NCBI RefSeq assembly: GCF_029909975.1
Contig: NZ_CP094516.1
Span: forward strand, 5,704,001-5,768,000
Direction of reading: 5' to 3'
Source: Bradyrhizobium sp. ISRA430
GTDB taxonomy: Bacteria; Pseudomonadota; Alphaproteobacteria; Rhizobiales; Xanthobacteraceae
Length of the DNA stretch: 64,000 nucleotides
Part shown: piece after piece, positions 1 to 8,521 of the stretch
Layout: each line of letters starts with the position of its first letter
Numbering within the stretch: position 1 is the stretch's first letter
The notes under the pieces: generated by a model
Told to the model about the DNA's origin: nothing
The model's input: the letters and a program-made list of their open reading frames with translations, nothing else
The model's database searches: none
Translations under genes and position numbers: made by a program

Positions 1-354
1 GGTCTGCCCATCGTCATCACGGCGGTCTCCATCTCGGCAGCGTTCGCGCCATTCGTGTTTCTGGGGGGCTTTTACCTGGTGCTGTTCGGCATGCTGCTCT
101 GGGGCATCGGCTACGCCACCCAGGATACCCTGCTCAAGGCGATCGTCGCCGAAGTTCTCCCGGAGGGGAAACGCAATTTCGCATTCGGGCTTTATTACGC
201 CGGCTACGGCGTCGGCTGGCTCGTCGGCAGCGCTGCAACGGGAGTCCTCTACGAGCGCTACCGCATCACGATGATCGTGTTCTCGATCGCTGCCCAGCTC
301 GCCTCCGTGCCGATATTCGTTTGGGCGAGGCGTCGGCAGGAAATTTCGCGGTAA
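1..354 (+). CDS. MFS transporter, C-terminal part (5' end outside window)
   Basis: The frame is open from base 1 (G-L-P-I-V...), so this is the 3' end of a longer gene. About 117 residues remain. They form hydrophobic helices separated by a basic loop: a helix pair around FYLVLFGMLLWGIGYA, an amphipathic stretch with LPEGKRNFAFGLYYAGYG, then two more helices and a basic tail. Glycine-rich helices followed by a short basic cytoplasmic C terminus fit the last membrane segments of a major facilitator. The substrate cannot be told from this part. An internal GTG at 55 is not the natural start. Confidence 0.7.
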   Translation, partial: GLPIVITAVSISAAFAPFVFLGGFYLVLFGMLLWGIGYATQDTLLKAIVAEVLPEGKRNFAFGLYYAGYGVGWLVGSAATGVLYERYRITMIVFSIAAQLASVPIFVWARRRQEISR

Positions 355-456
355 GGATTGCGCGGGCCAATCCGAAAAGACAGCGGCGCGCCCGGAGGAA
401 CGGCGCATCGACCTGCTGGTTGGGTTCGCAAGAGTAAAGAATCCAAGGAGGTCATC

Positions 457-903
457 ATGGGTTCCTCCGCCGTCCCCGCATTCGAAAGCACGTTTCAGAC
501 CACCCATGTCTGGTTGAAGGAAATCGAGCAAGATGCCGGTTTCGATGCCCAACTTTCATGGCATGTGCTTGGAGTGATCCTGCGGGCCATCCGCGATCGC
601 CTGCCGCTCGGCCTTGCCGCGCACTTGGGGTCCCAATTGCCGCTCCTCGTTCGCGGCATCTACTATGACCAGTTTCGCCCATCGGAACTGCCAGGGCATG
701 CCCGCACACTCGATGAGTTCCTGAAGACGATGGAGCCCGAAATGCGGTTCACCAAGACAGTCGACTCGAAGGACGCGCTGCGCGCCGTCTTTCACGTTCT
801 GTCGCGGCATCTGACTTCTGGCCAGGCGGCCAACGTGAGAGAAGCGCTGCCTGAAGAGGTGCGTGCGCTTTGGGATGATCCGGCGCCCGCCGGACGTGCC
901 TAG
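457..903 (+). CDS. DUF2267 domain protein
   Basis: 148 residues. The start at 457 is chosen because AAGGAG lies at 445-450, six bases before the ATG; the frame is open further upstream but without a ribosome site. The protein has the DUF2267 pattern: an N-terminal tryptophan region (VWLKEIEQDAG), alternating helices, a central LPLLVRGIYYDQFRPSE segment, and a second half ending in a HVLSRHLTSGQAANVREALP motif with conserved leucines. Family function is unknown; members are small soluble helical proteins often found near stress genes. It lies downstream of the MFS gene and upstream of a small membrane protein, with no clear operon. Confidence 0.75.
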   Translation: MGSSAVPAFESTFQTTHVWLKEIEQDAGFDAQLSWHVLGVILRAIRDRLPLGLAAHLGSQLPLLVRGIYYDQFRPSELPGHARTLDEFLKTMEPEMRFTKTVDSKDALRAVFHVLSRHLTSGQAANVREALPEEVRALWDDPAPAGRA

Positions 904-1002
904 TCGTCGTCGACAACGCCGCCTCGTCCGTCTCCCAGTCGGGACGAGACAGGTTCCTCCGATTGGCCGGGGCCGGATCAGGAGCAATCGTGTGTAGCGG
1001 GC

Positions 1003-1218
1003 ATGCCGAAGAGGAACGAAGTCCGGCTCGCGCGTTGTTACGATATGGTTCGTGAAGGCCCAGCAGAGCCGCCTCCTCCGCCCAAAGAGCCCTATCCGGC
1101 GGAAAAGGCGCGAGGCGGAGAGATCATTCTTCGCACGCCAGCGAGACGCGCAATCTTCTTGGCCGGGTTGATTGGCGCCCTTGTGCTCGGGGTATTGATC
1201 CTCATTCTGGCGCGTTAG
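1003..1218 (+). CDS. Small single-pass membrane protein, unknown function
   Basis: 71 residues with a basic, proline-rich N-terminal half (PPPPPKEPYP) and one C-terminal hydrophobic helix (AIFLAGLIGALVLGVLILIL) ending in Ala-Arg. It looks like a tail-anchored inner-membrane protein. The ATG at 1003 lacks a strong ribosome site, and a second in-frame ATG lies at 1045. I do not recognise a family. The helix followed directly by the stop argues for a real gene, but length and weak start signal keep confidence moderate. Confidence 0.5.
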   Translation: MPKRNEVRLARCYDMVREGPAEPPPPPKEPYPAEKARGGEIILRTPARRAIFLAGLIGALVLGVLILILAR

Positions 1219-1405
1219 GTGCATCGCGGGTACCGGCGAAGGGGCGTCCCGCATAGATCTCTTGCGAATTATACATCCCCTTACATAGGTTAGTGTTGCT
1301 GTCGGAAATCCAGAAAATCGTCGCGCCAACCCGAGAAAAATAGCAACCGCGGTCGGTGATGTTGGTTGGGCCGCAAACAGGCCTCGAACCGATTTATGGG
1401 CCCCG

Positions 1406-1912
1406 ATGATGGATGCGACCACGACATCGTGGAACGACGTGAACGAGAATCTCGGTGACCGCGGCTACTTTGTCGCGCCACTCGATGACCTCGTCACATG
1501 GGCTCGATCCGGGTCGCTGATGTGGATGACGTTCGGGCTGGCCTGTTGTGCCATCGAGCAGATGCAGGTTTCCATGCCTCGCTACGACGTCGAGCGCTTT
1601 GGATGCGCCCCTCGCGCGTCGCCAAGGCAGTCGGACTGCATGATCGTCTCGGGAACGCTCTGCAACAAGATGGCGCCTGCGCTTCGCAAGGTTTACGACC
1701 AAATGCCGGAGCCGCGATACGTCATTTCAATGGGCTCCTGCGCCAATGGCGGCGGCTACTACCACTATTCGTACTCTGTCGTGCGCGGATGCGACCGCAT
1801 CGTTCCCGTCGACGTGTACGTGCCCGGCTGCCCTCCGACCGCAGAAGCTCTGCTTTACGGGATCATGCTGCTTCAGAAGAAGATCAGACGAACGGGCACG
1901 ATAGTGCGATAG
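1406..1912 (+). CDS. nuoB: NADH-quinone oxidoreductase subunit B (NuoB), orphan copy
   Basis: 168 residues, full family length. The four ligands of the N2 [4Fe-4S] cluster are visible: the CC pair at 47-48, Cys112 in [12 protein letters not shown] and Cys142 in [10 protein letters not shown]. The hallmark segments [20 protein letters not shown] and [17 protein letters not shown] are intact. In complex I, NuoB carries electrons to quinone in the peripheral arm. Here no other nuo gene is nearby, so this is a stand-alone paralogue. Cysteines at 67 and 78 replace residues I would expect to be hydrophobic in typical alphaproteobacterial NuoB. Two ATGs (1406, 1409) are possible starts. Whether it enters complex I or another Ni-Fe-hydrogenase-like complex cannot be told. 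Confidence 0.9.
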   Translation: MMDATTTSWNDVNENLGDRGYFVAPLDDLVTWARSGSLMWMTFGLACCAIEQMQVSMPRYDVERFGCAPRASPRQSDCMIVSGTLCNKMAPALRKVYDQMPEPRYVISMGSCANGGGYYHYSYSVVRGCDRIVPVDVYVPGCPPTAEALLYGIMLLQKKIRRTGTIVR

Positions 1913-1997
1913 ACCCCGCGGCCGTGTTGCGTGGCTCCAAATTTGGAGATCGTTTGCGCAGAGCCAGACGAGCCGTGGCTTTGATGGAGAGAGCCGA

Positions 1998-2231
1998 ATG
2001 CCAAGATGTGAAACCTGCGGCAATGACTACGACAAAGCCTTTCAAGTCGTCATGAAGGGCGACAGCCACGTCTACGACAGCTTTGAATGCGCGATCCAGG
2101 CGCTGGCACCCCGATGCAAGACGTGTGGAACGCGTGTGCTTGGTCACGGGCTTGAGGCCGGCGGCAACATCTACTGCTGCAATCACTGCGCCGGCAGAGA
2201 TGGTGTCACCGGGCTCACCGATCGCTCGTAG
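1998..2231 (+). CDS. Small cysteine-rich zinc-ribbon / metallothionein-like protein
   Basis: 77 residues. The start has GGAG about eight bases upstream. Cysteines come as CETCG (4 and 7), C31 in SFECAIQAL, CKTCG (40 and 43), and CCNHC near residues 59-63, with histidines between them. This spacing suggests one or two treble-clef or zinc-ribbon sites. Short proteins of this pattern are sometimes annotated as prokaryotic metallothioneins. Metal-binding is an inference from the ligand pattern; function is unknown. It follows nuoB by 85 bases on the same strand and may be cotranscribed with it. Confidence 0.65.
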   Translation: MPRCETCGNDYDKAFQVVMKGDSHVYDSFECAIQALAPRCKTCGTRVLGHGLEAGGNIYCCNHCAGRDGVTGLTDRS

Positions 2232-2283
2232 ACCTTGGCCCGAGACCTTGGCCTAAGAACTTGGCCAGACCCCGGCCCAAGGC

Positions 2284-3717
2284 CTAACGCGCCTCGCGTT
2301 GCCGGGAGGTCGTCTTCAACGCCCGTCGCATCACATCCCACATCCGCGGGTCGTTCGATTGCGCCACGTTGAACCGCAGGAAGCTCGCTGCCGTCTGCGA
2401 CACGCTGAAGACATTGCCCGGCGCAAGCACGACATCCTCCTGCAGCGCCGCGCGGGCAATTTGCGTCGCGTCCTGGCCGTCGGCGAGGCGGCACCAGAGG
2501 AAGAAGCCGCCGCGCGGTGTCAGCCAGGGCTCGATGCCCAAGGCCTGAAGTTTTCGCGCCACGTCACGCCTTGCACGTGCGAGCTTCTGCCTGAGCTCGT
2601 CCATGTGCTTGCGGTAGCCGCCGCCGGCCAAGACTCTTGCGATGATTTCGGTTGCGACCGGACTGGGGCCGCCGAAGCTGGTCGCGACCTGGAGGTCGAC
2701 GAGATGCTCGATCCAGTCGGCGCGCGCGGCGATGTAGCCGCACCGCACCGAGGCGGAGAGCGTCTTGGAGAAACTGCCGATGCGGATCACGCGGCTGAGC
2801 CCGTCGAGCGCAGCGAGGCGCGGCGATCGCTCCGGCTCGAAATCGCCAAAAATGTCGTCCTCGATGATGGTCAGGTCGTGCGCTGCGGCTGCGGTCAGCA
2901 GCCGGTGCGCGGTCGGAAGCGAGAGCGTCGCGCCGGTTGGGTTGTGCAGCGCTGAATTGGTGATGTAGAGGCGCGGCCGCTCGGCGGCGAGGATGTCCTC
3001 GAAGCGCGCGACGTCCGGGCCCGACGGCGTGTAGGGCACGCCGACGATCTTGACCTGGTGCGCCCTGAGCAGCGCGCGAAAATTGAAGTAGCAGGGATCG
3101 TCGACCAGCACAGTGTCACCGGGCCGCAACAGGATGCGGCAGACGAGATCGGTTGCTTGCGTGCCCGAGCCCGTGAGCATGAGCTGGTCGACCGATGCCG
3201 CGATCGCGTCGTCGGCAAGGCGCGTGATCAGGAGCCGGCGCAGCGCCAGCGCGCCGTGCGTGCTGCCGTAATCGGTCAACAAGCCATCATCGGCGCGCGC
3301 GAGCGCGCGGACGGCGCGGCGCAAGGCGGTTTCCGGCATCCAGTCCGGCGGCAGCCAGCCGCAGCCCGGCTTCAGCGCGGCGGCATCGGCATCGAGCGAT
3401 TGCCGCGAGACCCAGAACGGATCGACGGCCCGGTCGCGGCGCGGCTCGACCTCGCTCAGCGCCAGCGGCGGCATGACGGTCGGCGATACATAGAAGCCCG
3501 AACCGCGGCGGGCGCGGATCTGGCCCTCGGCCGCGAGGCGCTCATAGGCTTCGACCACGGTGGAGGGCGAGACGCGCATGCTCGCAGCAAGACTGCGGAT
3601 CGAGGGCAGGCGGTCCCCGGCGGCAAGGGCGCGGCCTGCGATCTTGGCGCGGATCGCGTCCATCACCTCGGCGGTGCGCGTTCCGCGCCGGCCGCTCTTT
3701 CGCGTCGCGGCATCCAA
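2284..3717 (-). CDS. MocR-type GntR regulator with aminotransferase domain
   Basis: An N-terminal GntR winged helix (RLPSIRSLAASMRVSPSTVV then AYERLAAEGQIRARRGSGFY) is fused to a class I PLP aminotransferase domain. The latter shows the NPTGATLSLP loop, an IIEDDIFGDFEP aspartate region and the PLP lysine in SFSKTLSASVRCG. This is the MocR/PdxR architecture: a PLP-sensing transcription factor that usually controls a divergent neighbour, here the EamA transporter. The start is placed at TTG 3717 because GGAAGG lies nine bases upstream. An upstream in-frame ATG at 3783 would leave almost no intergenic space and put 22 extra residues into the promoter region. Confidence 0.88.
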   Translation of the reverse strand: MDAATRKSGRRGTRTAEVMDAIRAKIAGRALAAGDRLPSIRSLAASMRVSPSTVVEAYERLAAEGQIRARRGSGFYVSPTVMPPLALSEVEPRRDRAVDPFWVSRQSLDADAAALKPGCGWLPPDWMPETALRRAVRALARADDGLLTDYGSTHGALALRRLLITRLADDAIAASVDQLMLTGSGTQATDLVCRILLRPGDTVLVDDPCYFNFRALLRAHQVKIVGVPYTPSGPDVARFEDILAAERPRLYITNSALHNPTGATLSLPTAHRLLTAAAAHDLTIIEDDIFGDFEPERSPRLAALDGLSRVIRIGSFSKTLSASVRCGYIAARADWIEHLVDLQVATSFGGPSPVATEIIARVLAGGGYRKHMDELRQKLARARRDVARKLQALGIEPWLTPRGGFFLWCRLADGQDATQIARAALQEDVVLAPGNVFSVSQTAASFLRFNVAQSNDPRMWDVMRRALKTTSRQREAR

Positions 3718-3812
3718 AGTGTATGACCTTCCATATCGATACAGTTTTGCGGGATTGTACTGGATTGTCGCTGGCCTCGCCACCGGGGGCCGCCGAGAAT
3801 GGCCTCCAGGAA
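3718..3812. promoter_or_regulatory. Divergent promoter region, MocR regulator / EamA transporter
   Basis: These 95 bases separate the two preferred starts. They are more A/T-rich than their surroundings and contain ATACAG (3740-3745) and GTACTGGATTG (3757-3767). ACTGGA resembles half-sites seen upstream of genes controlled by MocR-type regulators. That link is inference from family knowledge. No perfect palindrome is present. Confidence 0.35.
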
Positions 3813-4688
3813 ATGCGAGGCGACATGCAATCTGCGGGCGGCGGCGGCTGGGGCAACGGACTTTTGGGCGTCATCATCTTCAGCGGTTCGCTGCCGGCGA
3901 CGCGCGTCGCGGTCGGCGGCTTCTCCGCGCTGTTCCTGACCTCGGCGCGCGCGGTCATCGCCGCGCTGTTGGGTGCGGCTCTGCTAGGCCTGCTCAATCA
4001 GGCTCGGCCGCAGCGCAAGGATCTCGCCTCGCTTGTGGTCGTTTCGATCGGGGTTGTGGTCGGCTTCCCGCTGCTGACGGCGCTCGCGCTCCAGCACATC
4101 ACCTCGGCGCATTCGATCGTGTTCATCGGCCTGTTGCCGCTGTCGACCGCAATCTTCGGCGTGCTGCGCGGCGGCGAGCGGCCGCAACCGCTGTTCTGGC
4201 TGTTCGCGATTCTCGGCAGCGTCACGGTCGCGGGCTTTGCCTTGTCGAATGACGGCTCGGCGTCGCTCAGCGGCGATCTTCTGATGGTGGCCGCGATCGT
4301 GCTGTGCGGGCTCGGCTATGCTGAAGGCGCCGCGCTGTCGCGCCGGCTTGGCGGCTGGCAGGTGATCTCCTGGGCGTTGCTGCTGGCGCTGCCGCTGATG
4401 GTGCCGGTCGCGATTCTGACCTGGCCGTCGACATGGACGGGCATCGGCGCGCCCGCCTGGATCGGGCTCACTTACGTCTCCGTCTTCAGCATGTTCGTCG
4501 GCTTCGTGTTCTGGTATCGCGGGCTCGCGATCGGCGGCATCGCGCGTATCGGTCAGCTTCAGCAGGTTCAGCCGTTCCTCGGCCTCGTGCTCGCCGGCGT
4601 GCTCCTGAACGAGCCCATCGCATGGAGCATGATCGCCGCGACCGCGCTCGTGGTCGTCTGCGTGGCCTGCGCGCGGCGATATGCGTGA
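3813..4688 (+). CDS. EamA/DMT-family transporter
   Basis: About 291 residues with ten predicted membrane helices in two similar halves, the drug/metabolite transporter (EamA) layout. Early helix GVIIFSGSLPATRVAV, mid-protein VFIGLLPLSTAIFGVL and late IARIGQLQQVQPFLGLVLAG match conserved positions of the family. Such proteins export amino acids or other metabolites. ATG 3813 and ATG 3825 are the plausible starts; a longer frame from 3723 would overlap the divergent regulator. The divergent MocR gene is the likely controller. Substrate unknown. Confidence 0.88.
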   Translation: MRGDMQSAGGGGWGNGLLGVIIFSGSLPATRVAVGGFSALFLTSARAVIAALLGAALLGLLNQARPQRKDLASLVVVSIGVVVGFPLLTALALQHITSAHSIVFIGLLPLSTAIFGVLRGGERPQPLFWLFAILGSVTVAGFALSNDGSASLSGDLLMVAAIVLCGLGYAEGAALSRRLGGWQVISWALLLALPLMVPVAILTWPSTWTGIGAPAWIGLTYVSVFSMFVGFVFWYRGLAIGGIARIGQLQQVQPFLGLVLAGVLLNEPIAWSMIAATALVVVCVACARRYA

Positions 4689-4729
4689 GGCAGGCGCCTC
4701 TGTCTCTCCCCATCACTGAGGCAGGCGCC

Positions 4730-5944
4730 TCAGTCTCTCCCCATCACCACACGCGTCAGCGCGCTCCTTGCGAACTTCTTCAGGGGCATCGGCTTGCCGA
4801 ACAGAAAGCCCTGCACCAGGTCGAAGCCGAGCTCGTTGGCGGCCATGAGGTCGGCACGGCTCTCGATCCCCTCGGCCACGGTGCGAGCGCCGTAACCCTT
4901 GGCGAGTTCGACGATGTCACGGCACACCGTCCGCTTCAGGCGGTCATTGCCGCAGCCGGTGACGAACTGCCGGTCGGCCTTCAGCTTGACGAAGGGGATC
5001 CTGTCCAGGCCCATCAGCGCCGGCCAATTGGCGCCGAGGTTGTCGATCGACAGGCCGATGTTGTGAAGACCGACCTCGCGCGCGACCTCGACCAGGACAT
5101 CGAGATCGCGGATAGCCTCGTCGCTGTCGATCTCGACGGTCAGCCCGCCGAAGGCGGGATGGTTCGGCACGCGGCGGCAGAGATCGCGTACGGCTTGCGG
5201 CTCGGTCAGATACGAGGCGGGCAGGTTGATCGACAGATCGACCGTGCTCTGCTGCTCCATGAGATAGTACCAGTCCTGCATGGCGCGCTCGATCACGAAC
5301 TCCGAGAGCTCGCGGAAATGCGGATCGTGTGGTTCGGGGATGAAATAGGCCGGCGGCACCACGCCCCAGGTCGGATGCCGCATCCGTACCAGCGCCTCGG
5401 CGCCGCAGCGGACCAGCGATCGCGCCTCGATCCTGGGCTGGTACCAGAGCTCGAGCCAGCCCGCATGCAGTGCTTCGCCGACATACACGGCCGGGCTCGG
5501 CGCCGGTTCCTCCGGCAGCAGCATCGCGATGCGTTCGCGCAGCGTTTCGGCGCCGAAGGGCGTCGTCAGCGACGGCAGCATCGCAAGGCCATATTCCTCG
5601 CCGACCTGCTGCACCGCCTTCAGGATGATCGACTCGCGAGCGCCGACGGCCAGCACCTTGCCGCCAAATGCCTCGCGCACCAGCGTCTCCAGAAACTTGC
5701 CCGGCTCGATGCCGTCGGCGGCAACGCCGAACAGGATCAGGTCCGGCAATTCGTTTGCGAGCACGACTTGCAGCTCGTCCGCGCTGGCGCATTCGCTGGT
5801 GATAAAGCCGAGGTCCTCGAGCACCTCGCTCAGGAAGGCGCGCAGATGGCGCTTGCCATCGGCCACGCAAGCCCGCGGCGTCACTTTCCGTCGTCCGAAG
5901 GTTACAGGCCTTCGCCCGGCGACTTCAACAAGCCCGTCGTCCAT
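4730..5944 (-). CDS. Receiver-like plus degenerate EAL domain protein
   Basis: 404 residues. Residues about 20-145 look like a CheY-fold receiver without a clear phosphoacceptor (PDLILFGVAADG replaces the usual D-x-x-MP). Residues about 165-400 are an EAL phosphodiesterase fold. Several catalytic positions are altered: the loop normally DDFGTG reads SIDNLGANW, and the usual E-x-TE segment reads VEIDSDEAIRD. AEALVRMRHP, VKLKADRQFV and TVAEGIES are kept. Because metal-binding acidic residues are missing, c-di-GMP hydrolysis is unlikely; a binding or protein-interaction role is the better guess. ATG 5944 has GGGAG upstream. Confidence 0.85.
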   Translation of the reverse strand: MDDGLVEVAGRRPVTFGRRKVTPRACVADGKRHLRAFLSEVLEDLGFITSECASADELQVVLANELPDLILFGVAADGIEPGKFLETLVREAFGGKVLAVGARESIILKAVQQVGEEYGLAMLPSLTTPFGAETLRERIAMLLPEEPAPSPAVYVGEALHAGWLELWYQPRIEARSLVRCGAEALVRMRHPTWGVVPPAYFIPEPHDPHFRELSEFVIERAMQDWYYLMEQQSTVDLSINLPASYLTEPQAVRDLCRRVPNHPAFGGLTVEIDSDEAIRDLDVLVEVAREVGLHNIGLSIDNLGANWPALMGLDRIPFVKLKADRQFVTGCGNDRLKRTVCRDIVELAKGYGARTVAEGIESRADLMAANELGFDLVQGFLFGKPMPLKKFARSALTRVVMGRD

Positions 5945-6230
5945 CTCACACCACTCCCGTTCCGTGACACTGTGTTAACGGCGCGGGCGGTTTCAAATAT
6001 GGAGAGCTTCAGCATGATCACTGAATTATCCGGGTAACGTTAAAGCCGCCATCATGTGTAAAATTGTACGCATTTTCGCGGAGAAGATTTTACGATTGGA
6101 GGCGCGCTGAGCCGAACGGTGCGACAATTCAACGACAATTTTGTCGACCTGTCGCGCGCGCACGGAAGCACCCGGTGTCCTGCAATCGGACGCCGTCGAC
6201 TGCGGCTCGCCCAAATCAATAACGGCGGTA
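5945..6230. other. Intergenic region, no gene seen
   Basis: This 286-base stretch separates the EAL gene start from the stop of the next minus-strand gene. It is locally A/T-rich around 5990-6080 and probably holds the EAL gene promoter. Short open frames on both strands lack ribosome sites and recognisable content. Confidence 0.4.
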
Positions 6231-6656
6231 TCAGTTGCCGGTGGCTTTCTCGTGCTGAGCCATGCCGACCGCCTTGTAGTCATATGTCGGATAGAACTCG
6301 GTGCGATAAGGCCCCCATGCGCTGTCCTCGATGATGCGATTGACCTCGCGCAGCCTCGATGCCGGCAAACGTAGCGTGATCACCTGGCCGATGCCCATCA
6401 TCACGTACCAGCTCACGACCTCCACGCCCGCCGGCGGGAAGGATTTGTAGTAGCCTTGCTTCTCGAGCTGCGCGTTCAGCTCGTTCAGCGGGCGCGACTG
6501 GTCGTGTTTGAAGAAGACGGTGAGCAGGACGGCGTTGTCGGCCGTCGGCGCCACGTTGCCTTGCGGCGGCGTCGTCTGCGCGATGGTCGTTGAATTCAGC
6601 GTCAGCGCGCCGGCCAGCAATGCGGCCGCCGTCAAGAGTCGTCTGCTCAGTCCCAT
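6231..6656 (-). CDS. Secreted hypothetical protein
   Basis: 141 residues. ATG 6656 follows AAGGAG at a good distance and begins a signal peptide (LSRRLLTAAALLAGALTL, cleavage likely after TTIAQ). The mature part has VLLTVFFKHDQSRPLNELNA, GVEVVSWYVMMGIGQVITLRL and a tail with YPTYDYKAVGMAQHE. It is probably periplasmic. I do not recognise a named family. Codon bias matches neighbours. Confidence 0.7.
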   Translation of the reverse strand: MGLSRRLLTAAALLAGALTLNSTTIAQTTPPQGNVAPTADNAVLLTVFFKHDQSRPLNELNAQLEKQGYYKSFPPAGVEVVSWYVMMGIGQVITLRLPASRLREVNRIIEDSAWGPYRTEFYPTYDYKAVGMAQHEKATGN

Positions 6657-6746
6657 CTGAGAACTCCTTCGTTTAAGTGATCCGTCACCCCCGCGCATTG
6701 GCGAAGCCAATGTCGCTGGAGGTACGAGCCGCGGTGCGCACCGCGA

Positions 6747-6807
6747 AGCGAGCCTCGAAGGGCGACGGCCCGGCTGCCGCAGGGCCGTTCATCCGTCGAG
6801 GCTCGCT
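6747..6807. repeat. Inverted repeat downstream of MHS transporter gene
   Basis: Two perfect 12-base arms (AGCGAGCCTCGA at 6747-6758 and its complement at 6796-6807) enclose a GC-rich centre with a nested GGCC-type pairing. It lies just past the 3' end of the MFS gene on the minus strand and could act as a terminator or REP-like element. Confidence 0.55.
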
Positions 6808-6868
6808 ATGCCCGCACCTCAGGATTGACGTGGCTGATGTCGTGCTTGTTCACATCCTCGCCGCAGCG

Positions 6869-8200
6869 TCAGCCTGTTCTGTATTCGCCCGAAATGTTCT
6901 TGCCGGTGTAGTCTGTCATCGCGGCCGTCGCGATCACGGAGATCACTGCGCAGAGCGCGATGTAGACCGCGATCGCTGTTGCCGACTGGAAGGCGCCGAA
7001 CAACCATGCGGCGATCAGGGGCGCCGGGCCGCCGGCGATCACGGAAGCGAGCTGGTAGCCGAGCGAGGCGCCGCTGTAGCGCAGCCGTCCGGTGAAGCTT
7101 TCCGCGATCAGGGCGGCTTGCGGGCCATACATCATGTCATGCGGGATCAGCGACAGGAAGATGGCGAAGAAGATCACCGGATGCGAACCGGTATCGAGCA
7201 TGCGGAAGTAGATGAAGCCGAACACGCCGGTCACGACCGCGCCGATGAGGTACATGTTCTTGCGTCCGATCCGGTCGGACAGGTGGCCGAACACGGGGAT
7301 CGAGACGAAGGACAGCACGGAGGCCGCGAGCACTGCGGTGAGCAGGAAATCGCGCGAGACGTGCAGTGTGCCGATGCCGTAGGAGAAGACGAACGCGGTG
7401 AAGATGTAGAACGGCGCCTGCTCGGCCATGCGGGCAAAGGCAGAGAGCAGAATCTCCTTCGGATGCTCCTTGATCACCTGGAGCATCGGCGTGCGCTCGA
7501 CTCTTTGCTCGGCGACCAGCCTCGAGAACACCGGTGTTTCGAAGATGCCGAGCCGGATGTAGAGGCCGACGCCCACGAGAATGAGGCTCAGCGCAAACGG
7601 GATACGCCAGCCCCAGGACAGGAACTGCTCGCCGGACATCTGGCTGAAGGCGAGCACGGCGAGATTTGCCAGGAACAGCCCGCAGGGCACGCCGAATTGC
7701 GGCCATGAGGCGATCAGTCCGCGCGAATGATCGTTGCGGGCCCATTCCATCGACATCAGCACCGAGCCGCCCCATTCGCCGCCGACGCCGACACCTTGAA
7801 TGAAGCGCAGTATGGTCAGGATCACGGCGCCCCAGATCCCGATGCTCTCATAGGTCGGGACCAGCGCCACCGCGAAGGTCGCGATGCCCATCAGGAGCAG
7901 GGTGGCGATCAGCGTCGATTTGCGGCCGATGCGGTCGCCATAGTGACCGAAGATCGCAGCGCCCACGGGGCGCGCGACAAAGCCGACGGCATAGATCGCA
8001 AAGGCCTCAAGCGTTCCAACCCACGGATCGGAATGCGGAAAGAACAGTTTTGCGAAGACGAGCCCGGTGACGGTCGAATAGAGGAAGAAGTCGTACCATT
8101 CGATGGCCGTGCCGATGGTGGAGGCGATCACGGCGCGGCGCAATTGAATTTGGTGCTCGCTGTCTGACAGTGAGACCGGGTCGACATGGGACAGGGACAT
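6869..8200 (-). CDS. MFS transporter, metabolite:H+ symporter (MHS) type
   Basis: 443 residues with twelve predicted helices. Both loop motifs are visible: GHYGDRIGRKSTL between helices 2 and 3, and GHLSDRIGRKNMY between helices 8 and 9. The N terminus (TIGTAIEWYDFFLYSTVTGL) is typical of the ProP/ShiA/KgtP metabolite:proton symporters. Substrate is likely a small carboxylate, betaine or shikimate-like compound, but this cannot be narrowed. ATG 8200 follows GGAAAGG; the frame is open further upstream without a good start. Confidence 0.88.
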   Translation of the reverse strand: MSLSHVDPVSLSDSEHQIQLRRAVIASTIGTAIEWYDFFLYSTVTGLVFAKLFFPHSDPWVGTLEAFAIYAVGFVARPVGAAIFGHYGDRIGRKSTLIATLLLMGIATFAVALVPTYESIGIWGAVILTILRFIQGVGVGGEWGGSVLMSMEWARNDHSRGLIASWPQFGVPCGLFLANLAVLAFSQMSGEQFLSWGWRIPFALSLILVGVGLYIRLGIFETPVFSRLVAEQRVERTPMLQVIKEHPKEILLSAFARMAEQAPFYIFTAFVFSYGIGTLHVSRDFLLTAVLAASVLSFVSIPVFGHLSDRIGRKNMYLIGAVVTGVFGFIYFRMLDTGSHPVIFFAIFLSLIPHDMMYGPQAALIAESFTGRLRYSGASLGYQLASVIAGGPAPLIAAWLFGAFQSATAIAVYIALCAVISVIATAAMTDYTGKNISGEYRTG

Positions 8201-8229
8201 GGCGGGAGCCTTTCCTGGAGCGGCGCCCC

Positions 8230-8251
8230 CTACTGTGCATGGGGTTGTTTT
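8230..8251 (+). repeat. 22-base dispersed repeat, copy 1
   Basis: A 22-base word containing GCATGGGGTTGTTTT recurs at 54931-54952 with one mismatch and in the same orientation. Here it lies just upstream of the MHS transporter start. Exact recurrence over this length in a 64-kb window is unlikely by chance. Its role is unknown. Confidence 0.6.
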
Positions 8252-8413
8252 GATGAAAAAACTTCCGACCCGGCACGACGGTTCCATGACGGTTGCCCCC
8301 ACCTGCCTTAGGCACGGCCGGTCGCGGCAAATGTGAAGCACCTCACACGCGCATTGCTGCACCTGCGCTATAGATTTCGGTAGCCGGTGGTGGGCTGTCG
8401 AAGGATCGCAGCA

Positions 8414-8509
8414 ATGACGACGCGGCGAATGATTGCGTGGTGGTTCTGGTTCGTGCTGTCAGGGCGATTTACCGATCGCTTCCTCAGTCTGCCGCGCGCC
8501 CCGCAGTAG
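8414..8509 (+). CDS. Possible 31-residue peptide
   Basis: ATG 8414 is preceded by AAGGA (8401-8405) at about eight bases and opens a 31-codon frame with several tryptophans and phenylalanines (IAWWFWFVLSGRF) and a basic end. It could be a small membrane peptide. Nothing else supports it, so it may be chance. Confidence 0.25.
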   Translation: MTTRRMIAWWFWFVLSGRFTDRFLSLPRAPQ

Positions 8510-8521
8510 CGCGTTGAACCG

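Noticed and set aside
6026-6283. 85-codon minus-strand frame overlapping the secreted protein's 3' end
   Set aside because: Overlaps a better-supported gene, no ribosome site.
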